From contig NZ_CP020042.1 of the NCBI RefSeq assembly GCF_002028425.1, forward strand, positions 6,733,560 to 6,797,559: 64,000 bases of DNA. Reading direction: 5' to 3'. Made by a program: the position numbers and the translations under genes. The notes below the pieces were generated by a model. It had not been told where the DNA came from. It was given only the letters and a program-made list of their open reading frames with translations, and made no database searches. The stretch is from Streptomyces katrae. Its GTDB lineage: Bacteria > Actinomycetota > Actinomycetes > Streptomycetales > Streptomycetaceae. Shown here piece after piece: positions 52,894 through 61,487 of this stretch (positions are counted from its first letter, which is position 1; every line of letters starts with the position of its first letter).

Positions 52894-53712
52894 ATGGAGT
52901 TGGACGACGGTGCGGTCAACGACCTTGTTGCGCTGGGCCTTTCGCGCTACGAGGCGCGGGTCTACCTCACGCTGGTCAGGCGCGAGTCGTACACCGCGGC
53001 GGAGGTGGCCCGCGCGGCCGACGTCCCTCGCCAGCGGGTGTACGACGTGCTCGACGCACTGGTGCGGCGGCGTCTCGCCATCCCGCGTCCCGGACGGGTG
53101 GCCGCCTTCTCCGCCGTCTCCCCCGAGTTGGCGCTCGCCCGGCTGATGGCCCTTCAGCGGGAGTCGCTGGAAAGGCTGGACCAGGCGGCGGCCGTGCTGG
53201 CGACGGCGCTGACGCCGGTCTGGTCGGCCGGGCAGACGCATACGGATCCGCTCGACTACATCGAGGTGCTGCGCGATCCCAAGGCGATCGCCGAGCGGTT
53301 CGCGAGCATCCAGGAGCAGGCCACGCGCGAGCTGCTGAGCTTCTGCAAGCCCCCCTTCGTCGCCCCCGCGGCCAACGACGAAGGCATCAAGGCCGTCCGC
53401 AGGCTGCGCCGGGCCGGGGGCTCGGCCCGCGCCGTCTACACCCACGACGCCCTCGGCGACGGGGAGGTGCTGGAGAACGTGCGCCGGTTCGGCGAGGCCG
53501 GCGAGGAGGCCCGCTTCACCCGGGAGCTCCCGCTGAAGCTGATCATCGCCGATGCCTCGCTGGTCCTGTGCGACATGCCCGACCCGATGGCCGACACCCG
53601 GGCAACCACAGCGCTGTTCATCGAACACCCGGCACTCGCAGGCTGTCTGAGGCTGTCATTCCTGTCGGTCTGGGCCCAGGCCGAGGCGGCCTCCGGCGCA
53701 CGCCGCCCCTGA
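52894..53712 (+). CDS. TrmB family transcriptional regulator
   Basis: The 272-aa product has a TrmB winged helix-turn-helix (LGLSRYEARVYLTLVRRESY, then TAAEVARAADVPRQRVYDVL) followed by a coiled-coil-like segment and an effector domain of the TrmB type (PLDYIEVLRDPKAIAERF). Some family members sense sugars; here the neighbour is a secreted protease, so nutrient sensing is plausible. The start is ATG 52894. It is divergent from the S53 gene across 180-240 bp. Confidence 0.87.
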   Translation: MELDDGAVNDLVALGLSRYEARVYLTLVRRESYTAAEVARAADVPRQRVYDVLDALVRRRLAIPRPGRVAAFSAVSPELALARLMALQRESLERLDQAAAVLATALTPVWSAGQTHTDPLDYIEVLRDPKAIAERFASIQEQATRELLSFCKPPFVAPAANDEGIKAVRRLRRAGGSARAVYTHDALGDGEVLENVRRFGEAGEEARFTRELPLKLIIADASLVLCDMPDPMADTRATTALFIEHPALAGCLRLSFLSVWAQAEAASGARRP

Positions 53713-53774
53713 CGCACGCGGTGGTCGCCTTCCGCTGGGCGCGGGGCGGGCGGTTCCAGACGGTACTCTAAATG

Positions 53775-53791
53775 AACACGATTTTCATGTT
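53775..53791. promoter_or_regulatory. Zur-like box upstream of zinc ABC importer
   Basis: AACACGATTTTCATGTT is a near-perfect 7-3-7 palindrome in the AT-rich promoter of the znuA-like gene and resembles actinobacterial Zur operators (TGAAAATGATTTTCA type). Zinc-dependent repression is inferred. Confidence 0.6.
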
Positions 53792-53795
53792 GATA

Positions 53796-53830
53796 AGGTG
53801 TGGGCTCGTGCAGTGCCCGAGCCCACACCT
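53796..53830 (+). other. 13-bp leader hairpin abutting the znuA ribosome binding site
   Basis: AGGTGTGGGCTCG and CGAGCCCACACCT are perfect complements around a 9-nt loop. The hairpin ends exactly at the ribosome binding site GGAGGA (53831-53836). It could control transcription or translation of the zinc-uptake operon. Confidence 0.65.
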
Positions 53831-53839
53831 GGAGGACCC

Positions 53840-54793
53840 ATGCACCACCCCAAGCGCCGCGCCGTCGGGCTCGCCTCCGTCGGGATCGCCCTCGCGTCCG
53901 TTACCGCCTGCGGCTCCGGCTCCGCTGCCGGCAACGGCGCCTCCGGCGAGGGCGGCAACCTGAAGGTGGTCGCCACCACCACACAGATCGCAGACTTCGT
54001 CCGCACCGTCGGCGGCGACCGCGTCGCGGTCACCCAGCTGGTGAAGCCCAACACCTCGCCCCACGAGTACGAGCCCACCCCCGCCGCCATCCAGGCGATA
54101 GGCCAGGCCGAGCTGCTGGTCAAGAACGGTGTCGGTCTCGAAGACGCGTGGCTCCCCAAGACGGTCCAGACCTCTGGCTTCCACGGGCAGACCGTCGACA
54201 CCAGCGCGGACATCGCCCTCCGCCACGGCGAAGACGAGGAAACCGGCAAGCCGGCCGAGGACCCGCACATCTGGCACAACCCTCAGAACGCCAAGATCAT
54301 GTGCGCCGCCATCGAGAAGGCCCTGGCCAAGGCCGACCCGGCCCACACGGCCGACTACGAGCAGCGCTTCACGGACTACGCGGCCAAGCTCGACGCCCTC
54401 GACAAGGACATCGAGGGCCGGATCAATTCCCTCCCGGAGGACAGCCGCAAGCTCGTCACCAACCACGACGCCTTCGGCTACTACATCGACCGCTACCACC
54501 TCACCTTCGTCGGCTCGGTCATCCCCGACTTCAGCGACCAGGCGGAGCTGTCCGGCACCCAGCTGGACAGCCTGGTCAAGAAGATCAAGGCCGAGCAGGT
54601 GAAGGCCGTCTTCGGCGAGTCCTCGCTGCCGCCCAAGACCGCGCAGACCATCGCCGACCAGGCCGGGGTCAAGGTCGTCGCGGGCGACGGCTCGCTGTAC
54701 GGGGATTCGCTCGGGCCCGAGGGCTCAGCAGGCGACACCTACCTCAAGAGCGAGGAATTCAACACCAAGACCATCGTGGACGCCCTGAAGTGA
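53840..54793 (+). CDS. znuA: Zinc ABC transporter substrate-binding lipoprotein
   Basis: The 317-aa product is a cluster A-I (metal) binding protein: lipoprotein signal ending SVTAC, metal-binding histidines in NTSPHEYEP, DPHIWHNPQN and NHDAFGYY, and the final acidic ligand near the C-terminus (VVAGDGSLY). A long His-rich loop is absent; only short acidic/His text (RHGEDEE) is present. It binds Zn(II), or possibly Mn(II), outside the membrane for the downstream importer. ATG 53840 has GGAGGA upstream. The stop overlaps the ATPase start (GTGA). Confidence 0.9.
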   Translation: MHHPKRRAVGLASVGIALASVTACGSGSAAGNGASGEGGNLKVVATTTQIADFVRTVGGDRVAVTQLVKPNTSPHEYEPTPAAIQAIGQAELLVKNGVGLEDAWLPKTVQTSGFHGQTVDTSADIALRHGEDEETGKPAEDPHIWHNPQNAKIMCAAIEKALAKADPAHTADYEQRFTDYAAKLDALDKDIEGRINSLPEDSRKLVTNHDAFGYYIDRYHLTFVGSVIPDFSDQAELSGTQLDSLVKKIKAEQVKAVFGESSLPPKTAQTIADQAGVKVVAGDGSLYGDSLGPEGSAGDTYLKSEEFNTKTIVDALK

Positions 54794-55587
54794 GCGCCCT
54801 CGCCCTGCCCTCACCGCGTACGGAAGCCGGTCCCGGCCCGCTCCCGGCGATCGCATTCGACCACGCCTGCCTGTGTTACGGCGCCACGACCGTCCTCGAA
54901 GGTGTGCACGGCACCGTCCTCCCCGGCCAGGCCGTCGCGCTCGTCGGCCCCAACGGCGCCGGCAAGTCAACCCTCATCAAGTCCGCACTCGGCCTGGTGC
55001 GGGTGGGCTCCGGGACGGTCTCCGTGTACGGCCAGCGCCCGGCCGCCGCCCGCTCCCGTACGGCCTACGTCCCCCAAGCCGACACCCTCGACCCCGAATT
55101 CCCCGTCACCGTGGGCCAGGTGGTCCTCATGGGCCGCTACCGGGCCGCCGGGTGGCTGCGCCGGCCCGGCCGGCGGGACCGGGCCATCGCCGCCGACGCG
55201 CTGGAGCTCGTAGGCCTCGCCGCCCGGACCGACGACCGCTTCGGCACCCTCTCGGGCGGGCAGCGGCAGCGCGTCCTGCTGGCCCGCGCCATCGCCCAGC
55301 AGGCCGATGTACTGCTGCTGGACGAGCCGTTCAACGGTGTGGACGCGGTCAGCCGGGACGCCCTGCTGGGCGCGCTGCGCGAACTGCTCTCGGGCGGCGC
55401 CGCAGTCCTGGTCTCCACCCACGACCTGACCGTCGCCCGCGACCTGTGCGCGCAGGTGTGCCTCCTCAACGGGCGTCAGTTCGCCTTCGGCCCGCTGGAG
55501 CAGACCCTCACCGCCGACAACCTGCGGTGCTGCTACGGGTCGCACGCCTTCGAGGTGGACGGCTCCGCGATCGTGGCCGGGACGTGA
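54790..55587 (+). CDS. znuC: Zinc ABC transporter ATPase
   Basis: The 265-aa ATPase has Walker A GPNGAGKST, Q-loop YVPQADTLD, signature LSGGQRQRV, Walker B VLLLDEPFNGVD and the H-switch STHDLT, all intact. It belongs to the metal-ion group (ZnuC/MntA type). The GTG start at 54790 and the GTGA end overlap place it in the middle of a translationally coupled znuA-C-B-B operon. Confidence 0.9.
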   Translation: MSALALPSPRTEAGPGPLPAIAFDHACLCYGATTVLEGVHGTVLPGQAVALVGPNGAGKSTLIKSALGLVRVGSGTVSVYGQRPAAARSRTAYVPQADTLDPEFPVTVGQVVLMGRYRAAGWLRRPGRRDRAIAADALELVGLAARTDDRFGTLSGGQRQRVLLARAIAQQADVLLLDEPFNGVDAVSRDALLGALRELLSGGAAVLVSTHDLTVARDLCAQVCLLNGRQFAFGPLEQTLTADNLRCCYGSHAFEVDGSAIVAGT

Positions 55588-56447
55588 GCGGTGTGGGGGC
55601 TCTCCTGGTGGAGCCGTTCCACGTGCCGTACATGGCGCGGGCACTGACCGAGCTGGTGATCCTCGGCGTCCTGGGCGCAGTGGTGGGCGTGTTCGTCCTC
55701 GTACGCCGCCTCGCCTACGTCGCCGACACACTCACCCACACCGTCTTCCCCGGCGTCGTCGTGGGCTTCACCGCCGGCGCGGCGGACGGGGTCTTCTGGG
55801 GCGCGCTGGCGGCCGGACTCGTCACCGCGGTACTCCTGACGCTGCTCACCCGGGCCCCGCGCATCAGCGAGGACTCGGCCCTGACCGTCCTCCTCACGGC
55901 CTTCTTCGGCCTCGGAGTGGTCCTGGTCTCCCGGCAGCACGGCTACCGGCACGACCTGACGGCCTTCCTGTTCGGCCAGGTCCTGACAGTGACCCGGACG
56001 GAGGTGGTGCAGAGCGCGCTGGTGGCCGCCGGCTGCCTGGCCGCGCTCGCGGTCCTCGGCCGCCACCTGACGCTGCGCGCCTTCGACCCGGAGGGAGCCA
56101 GGGCCATGGGCTACCGCATCGGGCTACTGGACCTGGCCCTGAACGTCGTCATCGCGCTGGTGGTGGTAGCAGCCGTCCGGTCGGTGGGGACGGTGCTGGT
56201 CATCGCACTGGTGATCACCCCCGCCGCGTTCGGCCGCGTCCTGTCGCACCGCATCCCGGTGATCGCCGCCGTCGGAGCGGCCTTCGGCGGGCTCTGCGGT
56301 TGGCTCGGCCTCGCGGTGAGCTACCAGGCATCCGTCTTCCACGGCCTCCAACTGGCGGCCGGGCCCGCCGTCGTCCTGCTGATGACCACGGCGTACGCGA
56401 CTCTGCTCGCCGGAGCCGCACTCCTGCGAAAGGCCCGACGCGCATGA
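55584..56447 (+). CDS. znuB: Zinc ABC transporter permease (first)
   Basis: The 287-aa product has about eight membrane segments and the ABC-3 (ZnuB/MntB) family motifs, e.g. RRLAYVADTLTHTVFPGVVVGF near residues 40-60 and AVRSVGTVLVIALVITPAAFGRVLS near the centre. It forms the channel with the next permease. GTG 55584 overlaps the ATPase stop, and its end overlaps the second permease. Confidence 0.88.
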   Translation: MSGVGALLVEPFHVPYMARALTELVILGVLGAVVGVFVLVRRLAYVADTLTHTVFPGVVVGFTAGAADGVFWGALAAGLVTAVLLTLLTRAPRISEDSALTVLLTAFFGLGVVLVSRQHGYRHDLTAFLFGQVLTVTRTEVVQSALVAAGCLAALAVLGRHLTLRAFDPEGARAMGYRIGLLDLALNVVIALVVVAAVRSVGTVLVIALVITPAAFGRVLSHRIPVIAAVGAAFGGLCGWLGLAVSYQASVFHGLQLAAGPAVVLLMTTAYATLLAGAALLRKARRA

Positions 56448-57328
56448 GCTGGCTCGACTCCTACACCCACCGAGCCCTCCTGGAAGCGGCCATGGTGGGC
56501 GCCCTGTGCGGGGCGATCGGACTGCACGTGGTCCTGCGCCGGATGAGCTTCTTCGCGATGGCCATGACCCATGCCACCTTCCCCGGCGTCGTCCTGGCAG
56601 CCGTACTCGGCATCGACATCTACCTGGGGGGCGCCGCCATGGGCCTGCTCGTCTGCCTGTGCGTCCTCGCCCTGTCCCGCCGACGCGACCACCACGCACA
56701 AGGGGCCGCCACCTCGACCGGCATAGTCCTGGCCACCGGCTTCGCCCTCGGTGTGGCCCTGCTCTCCGCCACCAGCGGCTTCAACAGAAACCTCGAAGCC
56801 TTCATGACCGGCTCGATCGTCACCGTCACCGGCCGGGAACTGGCCACCACGGCATGCGTGGGCGCCGCAGTGCTCCTGGCCCTCGGCGTGCTGCACAAGG
56901 AGCTGCTGTACGGGGCGTTCGACCCCGACGGGCAGCGCGCGGCCGGCTATCCGGTGGCCGCCCTCGACCTGCTGATGCTGCTCCTGGTCGAAGCGGTGAT
57001 CGTCGTCACCGCCCCGGCCGTCGGCGTCATGCTGGCCATGGCCCTGATCGTCGGCCCAGCCACAACCGCCCGCCTGTGGAGCGACCGCATCCGTACGACG
57101 ATCCTCATCGCGGTAGGTACCGGCACCGGCTCCTGCGTCCTCGGCCTGGAACTTTCCACGCGGTGGAACCTGGCGGCCGGCGGCACCATCACCCTGGTCG
57201 TCGCCGCGGCCTTCCTCGTCTCGCTCCTCATCTCACCGCACGGCGGCATGCGTCGGGTCGCCGGAGGGGTTGGCCGCCGGGCGAAGGAGGCCGAGGTGTG
57301 CGAGCGCGTCGCGCATCCGTTCCGGTAG
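56444..57328 (+). CDS. Zinc ABC transporter permease (second)
   Basis: The 294-aa product is a second ABC-3 family permease with seven to eight membrane segments (VVLRRMSFFAMAMTHATFPG; VGVMLAMALIVGPATTARLW). Two different permeases with one ATPase are typical of the Azt-like/Mnt arrangement. The ATG at 56444 overlaps the previous stop as ATGA. The C-terminal 35 residues are basic and unlike the rest of the family, perhaps because the end of the gene has been altered next to the pseudogene that follows. Confidence 0.88.
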   Translation: MSWLDSYTHRALLEAAMVGALCGAIGLHVVLRRMSFFAMAMTHATFPGVVLAAVLGIDIYLGGAAMGLLVCLCVLALSRRRDHHAQGAATSTGIVLATGFALGVALLSATSGFNRNLEAFMTGSIVTVTGRELATTACVGAAVLLALGVLHKELLYGAFDPDGQRAAGYPVAALDLLMLLLVEAVIVVTAPAVGVMLAMALIVGPATTARLWSDRIRTTILIAVGTGTGSCVLGLELSTRWNLAAGGTITLVVAAAFLVSLLISPHGGMRRVAGGVGRRAKEAEVCERVAHPFR

Positions 57329-57396
57329 GTGTTCCCGGGATGCGCGGCGGTGGGCTCCGGCGATGACGAGGGGGCCGGATCGGGAGGCGAATGCGG

Positions 57397-57969
57397 TCAG
57401 GGCCCCGGAGGCTTCGTGCTCGGGGCCGCCGTCGGCGGGTGCGTGCCTGCTTCACCGGACCGCCGCACCGAGGCGGCCCAGCTCGTGGCCCGGGCCGTCT
57501 CGGTGTGCCGGTGCGATGCGTATGGCGGCCGCCCGGCTGTGAGGATTACGCCCGTGCCGACGAGCGTCACCGACAGGGAGGTGAGGACGTCGGCTGCCTC
57601 GGCCTGCCCGTCGAAGTCGAGGGCGGCGGTCGGTTCGTCGGCCGGCGGCACTTCCGCGCCCGCGGCCACGCAGCCGATGGCCCGGGCCAGGTACCTGCGC
57701 TGCAACTGGCCCCCGGACAGCGTGTGCAGCGGCCGCCGGGTCAGCCGGCCCACCCCGAGCCGGTCCGCCGCATCGTCCGGTGCACGGCTACTGGCCGGCA
57801 ACTCCTCGCCGAGCAGCGGGAAACGCCCTGCGGCGGGCCTCTGGGGGATCCAGGCACAGGCCAGCCCCCCGACGGCAGGGAGCAGCGGGAGCACAGCGAC
57901 AGCCGGCCGTGCTTCGATCCGGGGCGCGGCCGGCGCTTGCCCGCGTCGCCGCACGGGCATTCCCAACAC
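57397..57969 (-). pseudogene. Degenerate ABC ATPase remnant
   Basis: The minus strand reads LGVGRLTRRPLHTLSGGQLQ, RRYLARAIGCVAAGAEV, ADEPTAALDFDGQAEAADVL: the signature, Walker B and D-loop of a metal-type ABC ATPase. Walker A, the Q-loop and the H-switch histidine are missing, and the flanks are out of register. It faces the intact zinc importer operon tail to tail and may be the relic of a second importer. Confidence 0.65.
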
Positions 57970-58032
57970 GTCCGGGATGCGGGGCGCGGGATACCGTTCC
58001 GTGGGCGGACGCGACTACGGAAGGCACCTGAG

Positions 58033-58248
58033 ATGACCGACACCAGTTCCCTGGAACCCGTGGCGACGTTCTGCGGCAAGTGTGACTGCGGCTGCCCGCA
58101 GCTGTTCGTCGACGAGTCCGCTCCGGCGGAGCGCCGCGTCGTGATCACCGACGACTTCGGGCAGCGAGTGCAGATGAGCGCCGATCAGTTCGGTTCCCTC
58201 ATCGAGGACGCGAAGGCCGGCAGGCTCGACTCCGTGGCGACTGCCTGA
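58033..58248 (+). CDS. Small cysteine-rich protein
   Basis: The 71-aa product has a compact cluster FCGKCDCGCPQLF (four Cys in C-x2-C-x-C-x-C spacing) near residues 14-21, followed by VVITDDFGQRVQMSADQF and a helix. The cysteine spacing suggests binding of zinc or another metal, or a redox role; no known family was assigned. The ATG at 58033 follows a weak GGCACCTGAG site. It lies amid zinc-homeostasis genes, which makes a metal role attractive but unproven. Confidence 0.65.
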   Translation: MTDTSSLEPVATFCGKCDCGCPQLFVDESAPAERRVVITDDFGQRVQMSADQFGSLIEDAKAGRLDSVATA

Positions 58249-58312
58249 CCCGCTGGGCCTTGCGGTCACCGAGAAGAAGCCGAGTGCTGGTTCGGTGGCC
58301 CCCGGAGGGGCC

Positions 58313-58351
58313 GGGCCGGGCGGTGCCGTGGCTGCGACCACCGCCCGGCCC
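58313..58351. terminator. Hairpin terminator between convergent genes
   Basis: GGGCCGGGCGGTG (58313-58325) and CACCGCCCGGCCC (58339-58351) form a perfect 13-bp stem with a 13-nt loop, just after the CobW-type gene and the small Cys-rich gene. Confidence 0.65.
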
Positions 58352-58357
58352 GGAGTC

Positions 58358-59539
58358 TCAGGCCGCCGCCGTCACAGGTGTGGCGGCGGGCTCGTGCTCG
58401 CAGGCTTCGTCGATGCCGTACGTCTCCCATGCCGGGAACTCGTCCTCGGCGGGGACCGGCTCACCGGGGCTGAGCAGGCAGGCTTCGAGCGCCGCCCGGA
58501 GGGCTTCGGTGCGCAGCCCGGTGCCGATGAAGACCAGCTCCTGGCCCTGGGCTGTCTCTGTGCCGCGGGCCCCCGAGGGCTCGAAGCGGGCCACCGCGCC
58601 GGCCTGGGACCACAGACCGGTCACCCGGGGGCGGCTGGCGAGCCAGAAGAACCCCTTGGAGCGAAGGATCCTGCCGAAGGTGCCACTGTCGAGGCCCTTG
58701 GTGACGAACGTCCAGAGCCTGCCGGGGTGGAAGGCCGCGTCGGCGCGGAACACCAGCGAGGAGATGCCGTACTCCTCCGTCTCCGGGACATGGTCGCCGT
58801 TGAGCTCCTTGACCCAGCCCGGGGCCTGCTGGGCCCGCTCCACGTCGAACAGTCCGGTGCCCAGGACCTGTTCGAGCGCGACGCGGCCGCGTACGGCGGG
58901 CACGATCCGGGCCTCGGGATTGAGCCGCGCGAGGGTGGCGCGCAGTCGCGCCGCGTCGCCCGGCCCGACCAGGTCGAGCTTGTTGAGGACGATGACGTCC
59001 GCGAACTCGACCTGGTCCATGAGGAGATCGCTGACGGTCCGCCCGTCGTCCTCGTACTGGTCCAGGCCGCGCGCCACGAGTTCGTCCCCGCAGGCGAGTT
59101 CGCGCAGGAAGTTCGCGGCGTCGACGACGGTGACCATGGTGTCCAGGCGAGCGAGGTCACCGAGGGTGGCGCCGTCGTCCCGGGGGAAGGAGAAGGTGGC
59201 GGCGACCGGCATCGGCTCGGAGATGCCGCTGGACTCGATGAGCAGGTAGTCGAAGCGGCCTTCGCGGGCGAGCCGGTCGACCTCCTCCAGCAGGTCGTCA
59301 CGCAGAGTGCAGCAGATGCACCCGTTGGTCATCTCGACCAGCCGCTCCTCGGTGCGCGAGAGCGCCGCCTCGCCACCGCGCACGAGCGCGGCGTCGATGT
59401 TGACCTCGCTCATGTCGTTGACGATCACCGCGACCCGCAGGCCCTCGCGGTTGCTCAGCACATGGTTGAGCAGGGTGGTCTTTCCCGCGCCGAGGAAACC
59501 GGACAGAACGGTTACCGGCAGGCGGTCGTGCGGGGCCAC
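58358..59539 (-). CDS. CobW/COG0523 GTP-binding metallochaperone (zinc type)
   Basis: The 393-aa product has G1 GFLGAGKTT, the metal-binding CICC motif (Cys74, 76, 77) of COG0523 proteins, IESSG (G3-like region) and NKLD (G4), plus a CobW C-terminal domain with a His/Glu tail (CEHEPA). Such GTPases deliver zinc to client proteins under scarcity. It starts at GTG 59539, 4 bp after the stop of the zinc-free L32 gene, behind a Zur-like box, so zinc-starvation control is likely. Confidence 0.9.
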   Translation of the reverse strand: MAPHDRLPVTVLSGFLGAGKTTLLNHVLSNREGLRVAVIVNDMSEVNIDAALVRGGEAALSRTEERLVEMTNGCICCTLRDDLLEEVDRLAREGRFDYLLIESSGISEPMPVAATFSFPRDDGATLGDLARLDTMVTVVDAANFLRELACGDELVARGLDQYEDDGRTVSDLLMDQVEFADVIVLNKLDLVGPGDAARLRATLARLNPEARIVPAVRGRVALEQVLGTGLFDVERAQQAPGWVKELNGDHVPETEEYGISSLVFRADAAFHPGRLWTFVTKGLDSGTFGRILRSKGFFWLASRPRVTGLWSQAGAVARFEPSGARGTETAQGQELVFIGTGLRTEALRAALEACLLSPGEPVPAEDEFPAWETYGIDEACEHEPAATPVTAAA

Positions 59540-59543
59540 GCGA

Positions 59544-59714
59544 TCAGCCTTCGGGGCGGATGAGGCCGCGCTCGTACGCCTTCACCAGGCGCTGCGGGAC
59601 CTGATAGACGGAGCCGTCGACGGTGACCGGCACCAGCTGGGGCGTGGTCGCCTTCCACTGGGCGCGGCGGTGGCGGGTGTTGCTGCGGGACATCTTCCGC
59701 TTGGGGACGGCCAT
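59544..59714 (-). CDS. rpmF: 50S ribosomal protein L32, zinc-free (C-) paralogue
   Basis: The 56-aa product reads [20 protein letters not shown], then [20 protein letters not shown] and a short tail. It matches L32 but has no cysteine, so it lacks the zinc ribbon of the housekeeping form. Such C- paralogues replace the zinc-binding protein under zinc starvation and are Zur-regulated in Streptomyces. ATG 59714. It leads an operon with the CobW-type GTPase. Confidence 0.9.
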   Translation of the reverse strand: MAVPKRKMSRSNTRHRRAQWKATTPQLVPVTVDGSVYQVPQRLVKAYERGLIRPEG

Positions 59715-59753
59715 GGTGGCACTCCTCGGTCTGGGGACTGCCGGGAGGCTATA

Positions 59754-59771
59754 TGAAAACGGATCCCATTA
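59754..59771. promoter_or_regulatory. Zur-like box and promoter of the L32-CobW operon
   Basis: TGAAAACGGATCCCATTA resembles actinobacterial Zur sites. On the minus strand a TTGGTA (-35) and TATAGC (-10), 16 bp apart, frame it, so a bound repressor would block the promoter. Confidence 0.55.
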
Positions 59772-59827
59772 CCAAGTGTGTAGGTGATGCCCGCAGGTGC
59801 GGTCGCACGCGTGCGTGTGGATGCCGA

Positions 59828-60037
59828 CTACCAGGAGGACTTGGTCACTCCCGGCAGGAAGCCGGCGTGCGCCTGCTGTCGGGCCCGTACGCGGGAGAGC
59901 CCGAACTTGCGCAGGTAGCCGCGGGGGCGGCCGTCCACGCTGTCGCGGTTGCGGACGCGGGTGGCGCTGGCGTTGCGCGGTTGCCGGCGCAGCTCCGCGA
60001 GGGCGGCCTCCCGTTCGGCCGGGGTGGCGGGGGTGAC
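59828..60037 (-). pseudogene. 30S ribosomal protein S14 (C- paralogue) remnant, N-terminus missing
   Basis: The minus strand encodes [40 protein letters not shown] and [19 protein letters not shown] plus TKSSW, the C-terminal 60% of S14. The first about 40 residues and the start codon are gone; the frame begins directly after the PAP2 gene's TGA. No zinc-binding cysteines are present. It lies about 110 bp upstream of the L32 gene, matching the Zur-regulated C- ribosomal clusters of Streptomyces, here decayed. Confidence 0.82.
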
Positions 60038-60643
60038 TCACGCGGCGGTCAGCAGCGGGCGCAGGCGGCCTCGGCCGAGCCGCTCGGCCAGTGCGTTCTG
60101 GCGCCGCTTGACGGCCCGGGCGCAGATGGCGGCCGCCAGGGCGCCGACGGCGAGTCCGGCAAGGACATCGTGGGGGTAGTGCACACCGACCCATACCCGG
60201 GAGGCGGCCATCAGCACCGCCGCCACCACGGCGACGGCGCCCAGACGGCGGGAGACGAAGAGCAGGGCAACAGCGGCCGCGGAGGCGATGGCGGCGTGGT
60301 TGCTGGGGAAGGACCAGTCCCCGGGGGCGGGGCAGGCTTCCAGCACGGCCACGTGCAGGCTCTGGCAGGGCCGGTCCTCGCGGACCACGAGCTTGAGCAG
60401 CAGATCGACGGCGAAGCCCACGAGCGTGATCAGCGGCACGGCCAGCGCGGTGACGGCGGACGGCGATCCGGTGCGACGAGCCTGCCACCACGCGGCGAGC
60501 ATCAGCACGGCGAACAGCAGCAGGCCGTAGAGGGACCAGGCGGCGATGGCGTCGTTGAGCCAGCCCGGGGTCCGGTGGGCGAGGTCGGTGACGTCGATGT
60601 AGGCGTTGCCGTCGAAGCCGGAGCCGTTGTAGCCGGAGGTCAC
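60038..60643 (-). CDS. PAP2 superfamily phosphatase
   Basis: The 201-aa membrane protein has the three PAP2 motifs KLVVREDRP, PSNHAA and SRVWVGVHYPHDV, between five or six membrane segments. It probably dephosphorylates undecaprenyl pyrophosphate or a lipid phosphate. GTG 60643 is chosen because it overlaps the DedA stop as GTGA. Its stop codon sits in frame with, and immediately before, the S14 remnant, suggesting a recombination junction at this point. Confidence 0.88.
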   Translation of the reverse strand: MTSGYNGSGFDGNAYIDVTDLAHRTPGWLNDAIAAWSLYGLLLFAVLMLAAWWQARRTGSPSAVTALAVPLITLVGFAVDLLLKLVVREDRPCQSLHVAVLEACPAPGDWSFPSNHAAIASAAAVALLFVSRRLGAVAVVAAVLMAASRVWVGVHYPHDVLAGLAVGALAAAICARAVKRRQNALAERLGRGRLRPLLTAA

Positions 60644-61305
60644 TGCGCTGTTCCGTTCTGGTGCTTGCCGCCCCTGCGGGAGCGGAGGAGTTCGATCGCC
60701 ACGGGCAGCAGCGAGACCGCCACGATCAGGCCCACGATCGGCAGGAGGTACGTGTCGACGCTGGGGATGGACGAGCCGAGGGCGTAGCCGGCCAGGACCA
60801 GGCCCACCGTCCACAGCAGGCCGCCCGCGACCTGCCAGAGGGTGAAGACGCGCGCCGGGATGTTCAGGGCCCCCGCGAGGGGATTCAGGACGGTGCGCAC
60901 CACGGGAACGAACCGGGCCAGCACGATCGCCTTGGCGTGTCCGTACTTCGCAAGGAGCTCTTCGGCCCGTGCGGCGCCCTCATGGAGCTTCTTGGAGCGA
61001 CTGCGGGCCAGGAGGGCGGGGCCCGCCTTGCGGCCGATGAGGTAGCCGCACTGGGCGCCGGCCAGCGCGCCGGTCACGGAGGCGGCGAGTACCGCAGGCA
61101 GGGACAGCTTCGCGTCCCCGTCAGCCGTTCCCGCGCACAGCAGGCCGGCGGTGAACAGGAGCGAGTCACCGGGCAGGAAGAAGCCGACCAGGAGGCCGGT
61201 CTCGGCGAACATCACCACCGCGATGCCGATCACGCCGAACGTCGCAAGGAGTGAATGGGCATCGAGGAGATTCACCGCGAGGGCGGCGGAAGCGGATGTG
61301 GCCAT
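60640..61305 (-). CDS. DedA family membrane protein
   Basis: The 221-aa product has DedA/SNARE-associated features: FAETGLLVGFFLPGDSLLF, GYLIGRKAGP, and the RFVPVVRTVLNPLAG motif with conserved arginines. DedA proteins are flippase-like transporters of undecaprenyl phosphate or other lipids, which fits its partner PAP2 phosphatase in one operon. The start is ATG 61305. A 33-bp palindrome lies upstream. Confidence 0.9.
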   Translation of the reverse strand: MATSASAALAVNLLDAHSLLATFGVIGIAVVMFAETGLLVGFFLPGDSLLFTAGLLCAGTADGDAKLSLPAVLAASVTGALAGAQCGYLIGRKAGPALLARSRSKKLHEGAARAEELLAKYGHAKAIVLARFVPVVRTVLNPLAGALNIPARVFTLWQVAGGLLWTVGLVLAGYALGSSIPSVDTYLLPIVGLIVAVSLLPVAIELLRSRRGGKHQNGTAQ

Positions 61306-61365
61306 GGATCAGGTCGGCCTCTCTCACTGGTTCGGAGACGGGGGCAGCCCGAAGGACCCCGTTGA

Positions 61366-61398
61366 CTACAGTCAAGTAGACGGTCTACTGAACTGTAG
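61366..61398. promoter_or_regulatory. 33-bp near-perfect palindrome (TetR-type operator)
   Basis: The arms CTACAGT-CA-AGTAGAC and GTCTACT-GA-ACTGTAG flank a single central G; only 2 of 16 base pairs mismatch. It lies 60 bp upstream of the dedA-like gene and next to a TetR gene remnant, in a less GC-rich patch. It is very probably the operator of that TetR regulator. Confidence 0.65.
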
Positions 61399-61487
61399 AC
61401 GATCGAGTGCCTGGAGACGAGGTGGAGCGGTTCCGCCCCGGCGGACCCGTCCCCGCCCCCTGACCCCGGATCCCCCTTCCGGCCGCG

